64,000 nt of DNA from NCBI RefSeq assembly GCF_004011155.1, contig NZ_RJWG01000003.1:177011-241010 (forward strand), read 5' to 3'. Source of the DNA: Clostridium prolinivorans (GTDB lineage: Bacteria > Bacillota > Clostridia > Clostridiales > Clostridiaceae). Shown piece by piece: positions 16,980-27,668 of the stretch (position 1 is its first letter; every line of letters begins with the position of its first letter). Under the pieces are notes generated by a model that saw only the letters and a list, made by a program, of their open reading frames with translations, had not been told where the DNA came from and did no database searches. The position numbers were made by a program, and so were the translations under genes.

Positions 16980-19802
16980 ATGAAGGAAAAAATTATTATA
17001 AAAGGTGCTAAGGTTCATAATTTAAAAAATGTGGATCTTGAAATACCTAGAGATAAATTTATTGTATTCACAGGCCTTTCTGGTTCTGGTAAATCTTCTC
17101 TTGCCTTTGATACTTTATATGCAGAGGGACAAAGAAGATATGTAGAATCACTTTCTGCTTATGCAAGACAATTTTTAGGTCAGATGAATAAGCCTGATGT
17201 AGAATATATAGAAGGCTTATCTCCTGCTATTTCTATAGATCAAAAAACTACTAGCAGAAATCCACGTTCTACTGTTGGAACTGTTACAGAAATATATGAT
17301 TATTTAAGACTTTTATATGCTAGAATAGGCGTTCCTCATTGCCCAAAGTGTGGTAAAGAAATTAAAGCACAAACTGTAGATCAGATGGTAGATAAAATAA
17401 TGGAAATGCCAGAAAGAACTAAAATTCAAATACTTGCTCCACTTGTAAAAGGAAGAAAAGGAGAGCATGTTAAAATTTTAGAAAACATAAGGAAAAATGG
17501 TTTTGTAAGAGCTAGAATAGATGGGGAAATTATAGAGCTTTCAGAAGAAGATATAAAGCTTGAAAAAAATAAAAAACATAATATAGAAGCTGTTGTAGAT
17601 AGACTTGTTATAAAAGAAGACATAAAAAGCAGATTAGCTGATTCTATAGAAACTGCATTAGAACTTGGGGAAGGATTAGTTTTAGTAAACATTATAGGAA
17701 AAGGAGATGTCCTTTTTAGTGAAAAATTTGCATGCCCTGATTGCGGCATAAGCATAGATGAATTAGCTCCAAGAATGTTTTCATTTAATTCTCCTTTTGG
17801 GAAATGTGATAAATGTGATGGACTTGGGACTCTTATGGAAATAGATGAAAATTTAGTTATTCCAGATAAAAGTAAAAGTCTTTCAGAAGGAGCAATTTTG
17901 CCTTGGGCAGGTACAAGTGGTAAAGATGATTCCTGGACTTATAGTGTGCTTAAAGCTTTAGCTAAAGAATATAATTTTAGTTTAGATACTCCAATTGAAA
18001 AACTTCCTCCTGAAATAGTTAAAATACTTTTATATGGAACGGAAGGTAAAACAATAAAAGTTAGATATGAAAGAGAAAGCGGAGTAGGAGAGTTTAATCA
18101 TAAATTTGAAGGTGTTATAAATAGTTTAAAAAGAAGATATATGGAAAGTAATTCTGATTATATTAAAAGTGAAATTGAAAACTATATGAGTGATGCACCT
18201 TGCCCTAAATGTAAAGGAGCAAGGCTTAAACCTGAAGTTTTAGCTGTAACAGTAGGAGATAAAAATATATATGAATTTTGTCTTATGTCAATAAAAGATG
18301 AACTTGATTATGTAGAAAATTTAGTACTTTCAGAAAAGGATACTATAATAAGCAGTCAGATATTAAAAGAAATAAAAAACAGACTTAAATTTTTAATAGA
18401 TGTTGGTTTAGATTACCTAAATCTTTGGAGAAATGCAGGTACTTTATCTGGAGGCGAAGCCCAAAGAATAAGACTTGCTACACAAATAGGTTCAAGCTTG
18501 GTTGGAGTTTTATATATACTTGATGAGCCAAGTATAGGGCTTCATCAAAGGGACAATGATAAACTTATAGCTACTTTAAAACGCCTTAGAGATTTAGGAA
18601 ATACTCTTATTGTTGTAGAGCATGATGAAGATACTATGAGAGCAGCAGATTGTATTGTGGATATAGGACCTGGTGCAGGAGAACATGGAGGAAGGGTTGT
18701 AGCTGTTGGAACATTAGATGAAATTTCAAAATGTGAAGAGTCTATTACAGGACAGTATTTAAGTGGTAAAAAATTTATCCCTGTTCCAAAAGAAAGAAGA
18801 AAACCTAATGAAAATTATATAACTGTTATAGGAGCAAAGGAAAATAATCTTAAAAATATAGATGTAAAATTTCCTATTGGAGTGTTTACTGCTGTTACAG
18901 GAGTTTCTGGTTCTGGTAAAAGTACTCTTGTAAATGAAATACTTTATAAAGGATTAAATAAAAAATTAAATAATTCAAAAGATATACCAGGTAAACATAA
19001 AGATATAATTGGTATTGAAAATATTGATAAAATAATAAATATAGACCAAAGCCCAATAGGAAGAACACCTCGTTCTAATCCTGCAACTTATACAGGAGTT
19101 TTTGATATTATAAGAGAAGTTTTTGCTTCAACTTCAGAGGCTAGAATGAGAGGTTATAAACCAGGACGCTTTAGTTTTAATGTTAAGGGCGGGCGATGTG
19201 AAGCTTGTAGTGGAGATGGAATTATAAAGATAGAAATGCAATTTTTATCTGATGTTTATGTACCTTGTGAGGTATGTAAAGGAAAAAGATATAATAGAGA
19301 AACCCTTGAAGTAAAATATAAAGGTAAAAATATAGATGATGTTCTTAATATGACTGTTGAAGAGGCAATAAATTTTTTTGAAAATATTCCAAGAATAAAA
19401 AGTAAGTTTCAGACTCTTATGGATGTAGGTCTTGGTTATATAAAGCTTGGGCAGCCTTCAACTCAATTATCTGGTGGAGAAGCTCAAAGAATTAAACTTG
19501 CTTATGAACTTTCCAAAAGAAGTACTGGAAAAACTTTTTATATTTTAGATGAACCTACAACAGGTCTTCATATAGACGATGTTAAAAGGCTTATTGATAT
19601 TCTTCAAAGGCTTACTGATGCTGGAAATACAGTAGTAGTTATAGAACACAATCTTGATGTTATAAAATCTGCAGATTATATTATAGATTTAGGTCCTGAA
19701 GGTGGAGAAAGAGGAGGAACTATTTTAGCTTCAGGAACTCCTGAAGAAATTATTAAAGTTGAAAATTCTTATACAGGACAATACCTTAAAAAGATGTTAT
19801 AA
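16980..19802 (+). CDS. uvrA: excinuclease ABC subunit A
   Basis: 940 residues, the damage-sensing ABC-type ATPase of nucleotide excision repair. Two Walker A motifs ([14 protein letters not shown] and [13 protein letters not shown]), two LSGGEAQRI signatures, and zinc-finger cysteine pairs ([38 protein letters not shown]) are present. The start is the ATG at 16980 because GGAGG lies five bases upstream; an ATG at 16968 overlaps that site. It lies 26 bp after uvrB and is surely co-transcribed. Confidence 0.98.
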   Translation: MKEKIIIKGAKVHNLKNVDLEIPRDKFIVFTGLSGSGKSSLAFDTLYAEGQRRYVESLSAYARQFLGQMNKPDVEYIEGLSPAISIDQKTTSRNPRSTVGTVTEIYDYLRLLYARIGVPHCPKCGKEIKAQTVDQMVDKIMEMPERTKIQILAPLVKGRKGEHVKILENIRKNGFVRARIDGEIIELSEEDIKLEKNKKHNIEAVVDRLVIKEDIKSRLADSIETALELGEGLVLVNIIGKGDVLFSEKFACPDCGISIDELAPRMFSFNSPFGKCDKCDGLGTLMEIDENLVIPDKSKSLSEGAILPWAGTSGKDDSWTYSVLKALAKEYNFSLDTPIEKLPPEIVKILLYGTEGKTIKVRYERESGVGEFNHKFEGVINSLKRRYMESNSDYIKSEIENYMSDAPCPKCKGARLKPEVLAVTVGDKNIYEFCLMSIKDELDYVENLVLSEKDTIISSQILKEIKNRLKFLIDVGLDYLNLWRNAGTLSGGEAQRIRLATQIGSSLVGVLYILDEPSIGLHQRDNDKLIATLKRLRDLGNTLIVVEHDEDTMRAADCIVDIGPGAGEHGGRVVAVGTLDEISKCEESITGQYLSGKKFIPVPKERRKPNENYITVIGAKENNLKNIDVKFPIGVFTAVTGVSGSGKSTLVNEILYKGLNKKLNNSKDIPGKHKDIIGIENIDKIINIDQSPIGRTPRSNPATYTGVFDIIREVFASTSEARMRGYKPGRFSFNVKGGRCEACSGDGIIKIEMQFLSDVYVPCEVCKGKRYNRETLEVKYKGKNIDDVLNMTVEEAINFFENIPRIKSKFQTLMDVGLGYIKLGQPSTQLSGGEAQRIKLAYELSKRSTGKTFYILDEPTTGLHIDDVKRLIDILQRLTDAGNTVVVIEHNLDVIKSADYIIDLGPEGGERGGTILASGTPEEIIKVENSYTGQYLKKML

Positions 19803-19842
19803 TTAATAAGGCTAGTATTTAATATACTAGTCTTATTAATTT
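19801..19842 (+). terminator. hairpin after uvrA
   Basis: An 18-bp stem (19801-19818 with 19824-19841) overlaps the uvrA stop, but only a weak T-run follows. It may partially terminate, or protect the uvrBA message from decay. Confidence 0.55.
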
Positions 19843-19854
19843 AAAAGAAAGGCA

Positions 19855-20298
19855 GTGTCGAAGTTGGATTTTAGTAAATTAACTACAATATTTAGATTTA
19901 TTATTATAGGCATAATTTACATAATTATATTCTTATCACTTAAAATAATGTACAAAGACATTAAAAATGGAGGTAAAAGAAATCCTACAAAGAAAAAAAC
20001 TTTTGGACTTGAAATATTAGATAAAGGAGAAAATCATGAATTAAAAAATGGTGCTGTTATTCCAATTAAAGGTGAGATTACTATTGGAAGAAAAACAACA
20101 AATAATTTAATTTTAGATGATCAGTATGTTTCAGGAAACCATGCTAGAATATTTTTAAAAAATACTGATTACATAATTGAAGATTTAGGAAGTACAAATG
20201 GAACAATTATAAATGATAAAAGGCTTGAAGGTAAAGCTATACTTAAAGTTGGAGATGAAATACAAATAGGAAGTGCTTTGTTTAAAGTTATAGGATAG
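19855..20298 (+). CDS. FHA-domain membrane-anchored protein
   Basis: About 147 residues. One N-terminal membrane segment (about 13-30) is followed by a basic linker and a forkhead-associated domain (about 60-145) with ITIGRK, DDQYVSGNHARI and DLGSTNGTIIND, the phosphothreonine-binding signature. The start is a GTG at 19855 (or a TTG at 19864). It precedes an FtsW-type gene by only 7 bp, like the FhaB-FtsW-PbpA clusters of Actinobacteria, which suggests it recruits or regulates the wall-synthesis pair by reading Ser/Thr phosphorylation. Confidence 0.88.
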   Translation: MSKLDFSKLTTIFRFIIIGIIYIIIFLSLKIMYKDIKNGGKRNPTKKKTFGLEILDKGENHELKNGAVIPIKGEITIGRKTTNNLILDDQYVSGNHARIFLKNTDYIIEDLGSTNGTIINDKRLEGKAILKVGDEIQIGSALFKVIG

Positions 20299-20305
20299 GT
20301 GATAT

Positions 20306-21508
20306 TTGGTGGATAGTTTAAAAGATGAAAAAAGAATTATTAGATATATATATTTACTTTGTATTGTATGTTTTGTAAATCTTGCTTTATTAAAAAATCC
20401 TTTTGATGAAGGTGCGGTACTTATAGGAATAATAATAATTGTATTAATAGCATATTCTCAATTTATAATAAGAAAATTTTATCCTGACGGAGATAAATAT
20501 ATATTGATATTTGCAAGTATTTTATCTGTTATTGGTATTGCAGTTATATACCGTCTTAATCCTACATTAGCTTTAAAACAGGTAATGTGGTTTGCTCTTG
20601 GAGTATCTGCATTTATAATTATTATTGTACTTTTCCCAGATTTAAAAAGTTTTCAAAAATATAAATATATTTATCTTGCACTTACTTTAATTTTTATGTC
20701 TATGGCTCTCATATTTGGTACAGAAAGAGGAGGGGCTAAAAACTGGATTATAATAAAAAATATAAGTTTTCAGCCGGCAGAATTTGGGAAATTATTTTTA
20801 GTAGCTTATCTTGCCTCTGCTCTTAAAGATTATAAAAGTTATAAAAATTTAATAGAGCCTGCATTTGTAGTTATGATATCTCTTGGATTTATGGTACTTC
20901 AAAGAGATTTAGGAACTGCTCTTATAGTGTTTGCTTTATCAGTAACTATTCTTTACATAGCAACTTCAAAGGTTAAGTATGTTATAACCTGTTTAATCCT
21001 TTTTATTTTAGGCGGAGTAATAAGTTATGAAATTTTTGATCATGTTAGAATAAGAATTATGATTTGGCAAAATCCTTGGAATTATGCTAATAATGAAGGA
21101 CTTCAAATAGTTCAATCTCTTATAGCTATAGCATGGGGAGGACTTTTTGGAACAGGCCTTGGCTTTGGCTTTCCTAATTATATACCAGTAAATGTTTCAG
21201 ATTTTATATTTACAGTAATTTGTGAAGAATTAGGTATAGTTACTGGACTTGGATTAATAATAATTTATTTCTTACTTTTTTATAGATGTATGAGAGCTGC
21301 AGTTTATATAGAAGATAATTTTTCAAGACTAGTTGCTGTTGGGTATAGTTCTATTATTGCTTCTCAAGCTTTGGTAATTTTAGGAGGAGTTATAAATTTA
21401 ATTCCTTTAACAGGTATTACACTTCCACTTGTAAGTTATGGAGGTACATCTATGCTCATAACCTTCTGCTCTTTGGGGATAGTGCAAAAGATTTCGGAAG
21501 GAGAATAA
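20306..21508 (+). CDS. FtsW/RodA/SpoVE family peptidoglycan glycosyltransferase
   Basis: 400 residues with ten or so membrane segments. SEDS motifs are present: GGAKNWI, FQPAEFGKL, QRDLGTAL, IAWGGLFGTGLGFG and LVSYGGTSML. SEDS proteins polymerise lipid II into glycan strands with a class B PBP partner, and the next gene encodes such a transpeptidase 2 bp downstream. The start is TTG 20306 or GTG 20309 after AGGTGAT. RodA versus FtsW cannot be separated by sequence alone. Confidence 0.93.
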   Translation: MVDSLKDEKRIIRYIYLLCIVCFVNLALLKNPFDEGAVLIGIIIIVLIAYSQFIIRKFYPDGDKYILIFASILSVIGIAVIYRLNPTLALKQVMWFALGVSAFIIIIVLFPDLKSFQKYKYIYLALTLIFMSMALIFGTERGGAKNWIIIKNISFQPAEFGKLFLVAYLASALKDYKSYKNLIEPAFVVMISLGFMVLQRDLGTALIVFALSVTILYIATSKVKYVITCLILFILGGVISYEIFDHVRIRIMIWQNPWNYANNEGLQIVQSLIAIAWGGLFGTGLGFGFPNYIPVNVSDFIFTVICEELGIVTGLGLIIIYFLLFYRCMRAAVYIEDNFSRLVAVGYSSIIASQALVILGGVINLIPLTGITLPLVSYGGTSMLITFCSLGIVQKISEGE

Positions 21509-21510
21509 TT

Positions 21511-22953
21511 ATGGAAAAAGATATTTCGGCTAATATAAAGAAAATTTTCGTAGTTTTTCTTTTATGTTTTATAGTAATTATGTCATATATAACTTATTTT
21601 GAACTTTACAAGTCAGAAGAAATTGTAAAAAGTCCATATAATAAAAGAACTTGGGCCGTAAGAAATAAAGTTTTAAGAGGAACTATTTATGATAGGAATA
21701 TGACAATACTTGCTAAAAGTGAAAAAACAAATGAAGATGGACAAAAAAGAGTTTATGAAGGTGGAGAAGCCTTTACCCATGCAATAGGATATATAGATTT
21801 AAAATATGGTATTACTGGACTTGAAAAAAAATATGATTCACAGCTTAGTTATGATGAAGGATTTGATATAATAAGCTTTATAAAAAATAAAGGAAAAACA
21901 AAAGAAAATGATGAAAAGGTAGGAAGAAGTTTAAAAACAACATTAGACACAGATTTGCAGATGCTCTCTTATGAACTTTTAGGGAATAATAGAGGCGCAA
22001 TAGTAGTTTTAAATCCTAAAACTGGAGAAGTGCTTACTATGGTATCTAAGCCATCATTTGATGCTAATAATTTAGACAAAATATGGGATAGCCTTCAAAA
22101 GAAAGAAGCAAATTATCCTTTTATAAATAGAGCTACATCTGGACTTTATGCTCCAGGTTCTACATTTAAAGTTATAACAGCTGTAAGTGCTTTAGAAAAT
22201 ATCAAAGGCATAACTTCGAGAAAATTTAAAGATAATGGTAAATTAGTTTTTAATTCAAATGAATCTATAAGTAATTATGGAGGAAAAGCTTATGGAAATA
22301 TTGATTTAAAAAAAGCTTTTGCAGAATCTAGTAATGTGTATTTTGGAAGTCTTGGTATAGAGCTTGGAAATGAAAAGCTTAAAGAAACTGCAGAAAAATT
22401 TTTATTTAATAAAGATATTCCTTCAGATGGATTAACAATAGAAAACAGCAGGTTTCCATCTTATAAAGATAATGAAAAAGGTAATCTTGCTCAAAGTGCT
22501 ATAGGGCAAGCAGAAGTACTTGCTACACCTATGGAAATGGCTCTTGTTGCTAGTACAATTGCAAATAATGGTGTTATGATGAAACCATATATAGTAAGTG
22601 AAATTTTAAATAATGAAAAAAATGTAGTAAAAAAGATTAATTCGGAAAAAATAGGAAATATAATTTCTGAAGAAAATTCAAAAATAATGAGAGATTTAAT
22701 GAGAGAAGTTGTATTAAAAGGTACAGGGAAAAATGCTTCTGTATCAGGTATAAAAGTTGCAGGGAAAACAGGGACTGCAGATCATGATGATATACCAAAT
22801 GTAGATGAACCACCTCATTCTTGGTTTATAGGTTTTGCACCTTATGAAGATCCCAAGATAGCTATATCGGTTATTGTAGAAGAAGGAGGAACAGGAGGAA
22901 AAGCAGCAGCTAAAATTGCGGGTCAAGTTATTAAAGAAGCTTTAAAAAAATAG
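21511..22953 (+). CDS. class B penicillin-binding protein (PbpA-like transpeptidase)
   Basis: 480 residues. There is an N-terminal membrane anchor (about 10-30), a short pedestal domain and a transpeptidase domain with SxxK at APGSTFKVITA, SxN at ESSNVYFG and KTG at AGKTGTADH. It cross-links peptidoglycan outside the membrane, probably as the partner of the SEDS protein encoded immediately upstream. It is shorter than typical elongation or division PBPs and has no PASTA domain, close to the PbpA type of Actinobacteria. Confidence 0.92.
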   Translation: MEKDISANIKKIFVVFLLCFIVIMSYITYFELYKSEEIVKSPYNKRTWAVRNKVLRGTIYDRNMTILAKSEKTNEDGQKRVYEGGEAFTHAIGYIDLKYGITGLEKKYDSQLSYDEGFDIISFIKNKGKTKENDEKVGRSLKTTLDTDLQMLSYELLGNNRGAIVVLNPKTGEVLTMVSKPSFDANNLDKIWDSLQKKEANYPFINRATSGLYAPGSTFKVITAVSALENIKGITSRKFKDNGKLVFNSNESISNYGGKAYGNIDLKKAFAESSNVYFGSLGIELGNEKLKETAEKFLFNKDIPSDGLTIENSRFPSYKDNEKGNLAQSAIGQAEVLATPMEMALVASTIANNGVMMKPYIVSEILNNEKNVVKKINSEKIGNIISEENSKIMRDLMREVVLKGTGKNASVSGIKVAGKTGTADHDDIPNVDEPPHSWFIGFAPYEDPKIAISVIVEEGGTGGKAAAKIAGQVIKEALKK

Positions 22954-22977
22954 AGAATATAAGCATTTATAAGTATA

Positions 22978-22991
22978 TGAACATATGTTTC
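22978..22991. promoter_or_regulatory. LexA-box-like site upstream of the YdjM-family gene
   Basis: TGAACATATGTTTC fits CGAACRNRYGTTYG at 12 of 14 positions; only the outer bases differ. It lies next to a perfect TATAAT (22997-23002) ahead of a YdjM-family gene. E. coli ydjM is a known LexA target, which makes the match more credible. Confidence 0.55.
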
Positions 22992-23004
22992 TGTGATATA
23001 ATAA

Positions 23005-23047
23005 AGTTAGGTATGTGTAAAATTTTGACGATACCTGACTTTTTTTA
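23005..23047 (+). terminator. rho-independent terminator (pbp operon end or ydjM leader attenuator)
   Basis: AGTTAGGTAT (about 23005-23015) pairs with ATACCTGACT (about 23031-23041) with one wobble, then seven T residues. It lies downstream of the predicted -10 for the next gene, so it may also act on that gene's leader. Confidence 0.8.
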
Positions 23048-23067
23048 ATTTATTAAGGAGAAATAAC

Positions 23068-23667
23068 ATGAATGGTAAGACACATGCAGGAATAGGATTG
23101 GCAGCTTTTGTAGCTCTCAGCAATAAATTGCCTGGTGGTTTTAGTTATTTAGGTATGGGAGTAGTTGTTATAGCTTCTTTATTCCCAGATATAGATCATC
23201 CTAAAAGTATTATAAATAAATATATACTTCCCTTTAAAAATAAAGGAGCAAAAATTACTTTATATATTTGCAGTGGTATAATTGTTTTATATTTCGATTA
23301 TGTATATACAAATCAGCCAGCATATAAAGCGTTAGGTGTGGCACTTATTTCAATAGGCATATCTTCACACAGAAACGGGCTTACTCATAGCCTTCTTGGG
23401 ATGATAACTTTTAGTTTTATAATCTCGTATATAAGTAATAAATATAGTTTAAAAAATATAACATATTATTTTATTATAGGATACAGTCTTCATCTCATTT
23501 GCGATATGTCTACAAACAGAGGAGTACCTCTTTTTTATCCTTTCAAAAATAAAAAAATAAAATTTCCTGTAACATATAGAGTAGGATCTAAATTTGGTAA
23601 CTTTATAGAGCTAATATTGGTAATAGCAGGATTGATTTATATAATATATAGACTGCCAGGGATTTAA
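23068..23667 (+). CDS. YdjM/DUF457 family metal-dependent hydrolase-like membrane protein
   Basis: 199 residues with several membrane segments. The N-terminal MNGKTHAGIGLA and FPDIDHPKS motifs and the later SSHRNGLTHSLLG and HLICDMSTNRGV supply conserved His/Asp residues of the YdjM family (putative membrane metal-dependent hydrolases). Biochemical function is unknown. The start ATG follows AAGGAGA. A LexA-like box upstream suggests SOS control, as for E. coli ydjM. Confidence 0.88.
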   Translation: MNGKTHAGIGLAAFVALSNKLPGGFSYLGMGVVVIASLFPDIDHPKSIINKYILPFKNKGAKITLYICSGIIVLYFDYVYTNQPAYKALGVALISIGISSHRNGLTHSLLGMITFSFIISYISNKYSLKNITYYFIIGYSLHLICDMSTNRGVPLFYPFKNKKIKFPVTYRVGSKFGNFIELILVIAGLIYIIYRLPGI

Positions 23668-23745
23668 TAAAAATTTTTAGTTTTAACTGGTATAGTGATA
23701 TAATAATTAAGTAAATAATTGCACATTATTTTAAATTTACAATAT

Positions 23746-23854
23746 GATTAACCTTTAATAAGACGTAAATTAAATTTAACTCTACAATTTATAGTGTTTC
23801 TAAATTTCTATTACGTCTATATATAAGCATTCAATATTTAATAAAAAGACTTTT
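23746..23854. repeat. dispersed intergenic repeat, copy A
   Basis: This 109-bp block shares its ends (GATTAACCT...AATAAG and TTTAATAAAAAGACTTTT) and much of its interior, including GTAAATTAA and AATTTCTATT, with a 108-bp block at 55704-55811. Inside copy A, AGACGTAA and TTACGTCT could pair. It lies between the YdjM-family gene and uvrC. Confidence 0.7.
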
Positions 23855-23933
23855 CATAAAATAATCACAATATGAAAACTAAATATAATATAAAATGATA
23901 AAATTTCACTTTTATAAAATGGAGGTGAAAAAA

Positions 23934-25808
23934 TTGTTTGATTTTGAATATCAATTAAAAATACTGCCGGAAAAGCCAGGAGTTTATATTATGAAAAATT
24001 CTTTAGGCGAAGTTATTTATGTTGGAAAAGCAAAAATACTTAAAAATAGAGTAAGGCAGTATTTTCAATCTTCCAAAAATCATTCTGATAAAGTTAAAGC
24101 TATGGTTAAGAACATAGCTGAATTTGAATATATAGTTACAGATTCTGAAATGGAAGCTCTTATACTTGAATGTAATCTTATAAAGAAGTATAGGCCTAGA
24201 TATAATATTCTTCTTAAAGATGATAAACATTATCCTTTTATAAAAGTTACAATAAATGAGGATTTTCCTAGAGTTTTTATGACAAGAACACATGCTAAAG
24301 ATGGAGGAAAGTATTTTGGACCTTATACAGATTATAGTGCAGTATATGAAACTTTAGATTTAATAAAAAAAATTTTCCCAGTTAGAACTTGTAAAATGAC
24401 TATTAAAGATGGAGAAATAAAAGCAAGACCATGTCTTAATTATCATATAGGTTTATGTACTGCCCCATGTGCTGGACTTACAACAAAAGAAGAGTATAAT
24501 AAAACTATACAAAATATTATAGATTTGCTTTCAGGTAAAGATAAACAGATAACAAAAGATTTAAGAATTCAAATGGAAAAGGCTGCTGAAAACTTAGAAT
24601 TTGAAAAGGCAGCTTCATATAGAGATAAGATAATTGCTGTGGAAAAAATTATAGAAAAGCAGAAAATTATTATTGGAAATTTTGAAGATGAAGATTTTAT
24701 AAATATTTATAGTGATGAAACTGATACTTGTGCTATGATATTTTTTTTAAGAGATGGAAAGATAGTAGGAAGAGAACATTATATGCTTGAAGACACATCA
24801 GGAATAGAATCTAAGGAGATAGTATCAGATTTTATTAAAGAGTTTTATGGTGGTACTGCATTTGTTCCTAAAAATATATATGTTAATGAAGTTGAAGACT
24901 CAGAACTTTTAGAACAATGGCTTACAATGAAAAGAGAAAGTAAAGTTTATATTAAAGTCCCTCAAAGAGGAGAAAAAAAAGAAATTTTAGACATGGTATT
25001 TAAAAATGCTAAGATTACTTTAGAGCAATTTAAATCTAAACTTAAAGCAGATAAAGAAATACACAAAACAGCGCTTAAAGAATTAGCTGAACTTTTAGAT
25101 TTAGAAAATCTACCAAATAGAATAGAGGCTTATGATATATCAAACATTCAAGGATTAGATTCAGTTGGAAGTATGATAGTATTCGAAGATGGTAAACCTA
25201 AAAATAGTGATTATAGGAGATTTAAAATAAAAAGCGTAATCGGAGCAAATGATTATGAAAGTATGAGAGAAATTTTAAATAGACGTTTTAAGCATGGACT
25301 TGAAGAAGTTAAAAAAATTAAAGAAAGAAATTTAGAATTAAGTGCAGGTAAATTTTGTATATTTCCTGATTTAATTTTAATGGATGGAGGAAAAGGGCAA
25401 GTTAATGTAGCATTAGAAGTTTTAAAAGAACTTAATATAGATATACCTGTATGTGGTATGGTTAAAGATGATAAACATAATACAAGAGGACTTATATATA
25501 ATAATAATGAGATGATAATTAAGCAAAATTCTAATGTTATGCATCTTATTACAAGAATACAAGATGAAGTTCATAGATTTGCTATAACTTATCATAGAAG
25601 CTTAAGAGATAAAAGAATTTTACACTCTGTCCTTGAAGATATACCAAATATTGGAGAAAAGAGAAGAAAAGAACTTTTAAAAAAATTTGGTAGTATAGAA
25701 AATATTAAAAATGCATCTATTGAAGAATTAGAAGAAACACCAAGTATTAATAAAAAAGCTGCAGAAAGTATTTTTAATTATTTTAATAAAAATAAGGACA
25801 ATAAATAA
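23934..25808 (+). CDS. uvrC: excinuclease ABC subunit C
   Basis: 624 residues. An N-terminal GIY-YIG nuclease domain ([16 protein letters not shown]) makes the 3' incision. A zinc-type cysteine cluster ([15 protein letters not shown]), a UVR domain that binds UvrB ([12 protein letters not shown]), an RNase H-like domain with the 5' nuclease aspartates ([22 protein letters not shown]) and C-terminal helix-hairpin-helix motifs ([18 protein letters not shown]) follow. The start is the TTG at 23934, six bases after GGAGGTG; the upstream ATG frame runs through that site. No LexA box is visible, unlike uvrBA. Confidence 0.97.
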   Translation: MFDFEYQLKILPEKPGVYIMKNSLGEVIYVGKAKILKNRVRQYFQSSKNHSDKVKAMVKNIAEFEYIVTDSEMEALILECNLIKKYRPRYNILLKDDKHYPFIKVTINEDFPRVFMTRTHAKDGGKYFGPYTDYSAVYETLDLIKKIFPVRTCKMTIKDGEIKARPCLNYHIGLCTAPCAGLTTKEEYNKTIQNIIDLLSGKDKQITKDLRIQMEKAAENLEFEKAASYRDKIIAVEKIIEKQKIIIGNFEDEDFINIYSDETDTCAMIFFLRDGKIVGREHYMLEDTSGIESKEIVSDFIKEFYGGTAFVPKNIYVNEVEDSELLEQWLTMKRESKVYIKVPQRGEKKEILDMVFKNAKITLEQFKSKLKADKEIHKTALKELAELLDLENLPNRIEAYDISNIQGLDSVGSMIVFEDGKPKNSDYRRFKIKSVIGANDYESMREILNRRFKHGLEEVKKIKERNLELSAGKFCIFPDLILMDGGKGQVNVALEVLKELNIDIPVCGMVKDDKHNTRGLIYNNNEMIIKQNSNVMHLITRIQDEVHRFAITYHRSLRDKRILHSVLEDIPNIGEKRRKELLKKFGSIENIKNASIEELEETPSINKKAAESIFNYFNKNKDNK

Positions 25809-25858
25809 ATTTATATGAAATATTTATAAAATTGAATTTTAAAAAAGGAGTGACAAAG

Positions 25859-26599
25859 TTGAAGTATGTTTTAGATACGCATACTCATACAGTTTCTAGT
25901 GGGCATGCATATAATACTTTATTAGAAAACTTAAAAGAGGCTAAAGAAAATGGAATGGAACTTGTAGCAGTTACTGATCATGGTCCTAATATGCCTGGAG
26001 GACCTCATATTTTTTATTTTTCAAATTTAAAGGTTCTACCTCAAGAAATTTATGGAATAAAGCTTCTTAAAGGATGCGAAGCTAATATAATAGATTATGA
26101 AGGAAATTTAGATATACCTCTTAGAATTCAAGAGAGATTAGATATAATAATAGCTAGTTTACATGATGTATGCATAGAAACATCAAGTAGAGAAAAGAAT
26201 ACAGAAGCTCTTATAAATGCTATGAAAAATCCATATGTAGATATTATAGGACATTGTGGTAATCCATATTTCCCTATATATGAAGAGGAAGTAGTAAAAA
26301 AGGCTAAAGAAGAAAATGTACTTATTGAGATAAATAACAGTTCTCTTACTCCTGGTGGTTCTAGAGAAGGAAGTGTTGAAACTTGCACAAAAGTAGCTAA
26401 ATTATGTAAACAGTATGGGGTAAAAATAGTAATAGGAAGTGATGCTCACTGTGCTTTTCAAATAGGTAAATTTGATTCTGCTCATGAAATGCTTATGGAA
26501 GTTGGCATGCCAGAAGAACTCATAATAAATACTGAAACAAAAAAACTTATTACATATTTAAAAAATAAAGGTAAATTAGTAAATTTTAATATTGATTAA
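25859..26599 (+). CDS. PHP-domain phosphatase/hydrolase (YcdX-like)
   Basis: 246 residues. The metal-binding motifs of the polymerase-and-histidinol-phosphatase fold are intact: [33 protein letters not shown] and [11 protein letters not shown]. This arrangement is the YcdX subfamily, three-metal phosphoesterases with no settled substrate. The start is a TTG at 25859 after AAGGAGTG. It lies 50 bp after uvrC and ahead of murB, a common clostridial order. Confidence 0.92.
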   Translation: MKYVLDTHTHTVSSGHAYNTLLENLKEAKENGMELVAVTDHGPNMPGGPHIFYFSNLKVLPQEIYGIKLLKGCEANIIDYEGNLDIPLRIQERLDIIIASLHDVCIETSSREKNTEALINAMKNPYVDIIGHCGNPYFPIYEEEVVKKAKEENVLIEINNSSLTPGGSREGSVETCTKVAKLCKQYGVKIVIGSDAHCAFQIGKFDSAHEMLMEVGMPEELIINTETKKLITYLKNKGKLVNFNID

Positions 26600-26658
26600 T
26601 TTGTTAATTATACATTATACTGAATAAGTAAGCATTAATGTTGTTAAGGAGATATGTG

Positions 26659-27576
26659 ATGAATCAATGTAAAAATTTTATTAATGATTTTAATAATATT
26701 TTGGGGAAAGAAAATATATCAATTGATGAACCAATGAAAAATCATACTTCATTTAAGGTTGGAGGACCTGCTGATATATTAGTTACACCTAAAAATTATG
26801 AAGAAGTAGTTAAAATTATTAAATTTTGCAATCAAAAAAACTTACCTTATTATATAATTGGGAGAGGTTCTAATCTTTTAGTAAAAGATGGTGGCTTTAG
26901 GGGAGTAATAATAAAACTTACATCATTAAATAAAATACAAGTTTTAGATGAAAAAATTATAGCACAAGGGGGAGCAGATTTATCTGCAGTTTCTGATGAA
27001 GCACTTAAGCACAGTTTAACTGGTTTTGAATTTGCATGTGGAATTCCTGGAACTGTAGGTGGAGCTGTTACTATGAATGCAGGAGCATATAATGGTGAGA
27101 TAAGTCAAGTTATTGAAAGTGCTCTTGTAGTAGATAAAAAAGGAAATTTAATAACTTTAAATAAAGATGAACTTGAATTGGGATATAGAATAAGTGCTAT
27201 ACAAAAATATGAATATACTGTTCTTGAGGCAACTTTTAAGCTTACTAAAGGAGAATACAATAAAATAAAAGAAAGAATAGATGATTTAACTTTAAAAAGG
27301 CAGGAAAAGCAGCCTTTAGAATATCCTTCAGCAGGAAGCACATTTAAAAGACCAGAAGGTTATTTTACAGGTAAGCTTATAGAAGAAAGTAACCTTAAAG
27401 GTTATACAATTGGAGGAGCTCAAGTTTCAGAAAAACATGCAGGTTTTGTTATAAATAAAAATAATGCTACTGCAGAAGATATAATAAATTTGATAAAACA
27501 TATACAAAATACTATAAAAACAAAATATAACGTAGAACTCCAACCAGAAGTAAGAATAATTGGAGAAGAAGCCTAA
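26659..27576 (+). CDS. murB: UDP-N-acetylenolpyruvoylglucosamine reductase
   Basis: 305 residues, the FAD-dependent second step of UDP-MurNAc synthesis. [12 protein letters not shown] and [15 protein letters not shown] are FAD-binding, [23 protein letters not shown] is the type II (Bacillus-type) signature, [11 protein letters not shown] holds the catalytic serine, and [10 protein letters not shown] carries the final glutamate. The ATG at 26659 has AAGGAGA six bases upstream. It is followed by a perfect terminator. Confidence 0.97.
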   Translation: MNQCKNFINDFNNILGKENISIDEPMKNHTSFKVGGPADILVTPKNYEEVVKIIKFCNQKNLPYYIIGRGSNLLVKDGGFRGVIIKLTSLNKIQVLDEKIIAQGGADLSAVSDEALKHSLTGFEFACGIPGTVGGAVTMNAGAYNGEISQVIESALVVDKKGNLITLNKDELELGYRISAIQKYEYTVLEATFKLTKGEYNKIKERIDDLTLKRQEKQPLEYPSAGSTFKRPEGYFTGKLIEESNLKGYTIGGAQVSEKHAGFVINKNNATAEDIINLIKHIQNTIKTKYNVELQPEVRIIGEEA

Positions 27577-27594
27577 TAATATAAAAAACAATAA

Positions 27595-27634
27595 TTAATC
27601 TACTGTACTAAATCTAGTACAGTAGATTAATTTT
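27595..27634 (+). terminator. rho-independent terminator after murB
   Basis: A perfect 16-bp stem (27595-27610 with 27615-27630), AATC loop and T5. Confidence 0.92.
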
Positions 27635-27668
27635 TAAATTTTAATAAAATACAATAGGAGGAATTTTT

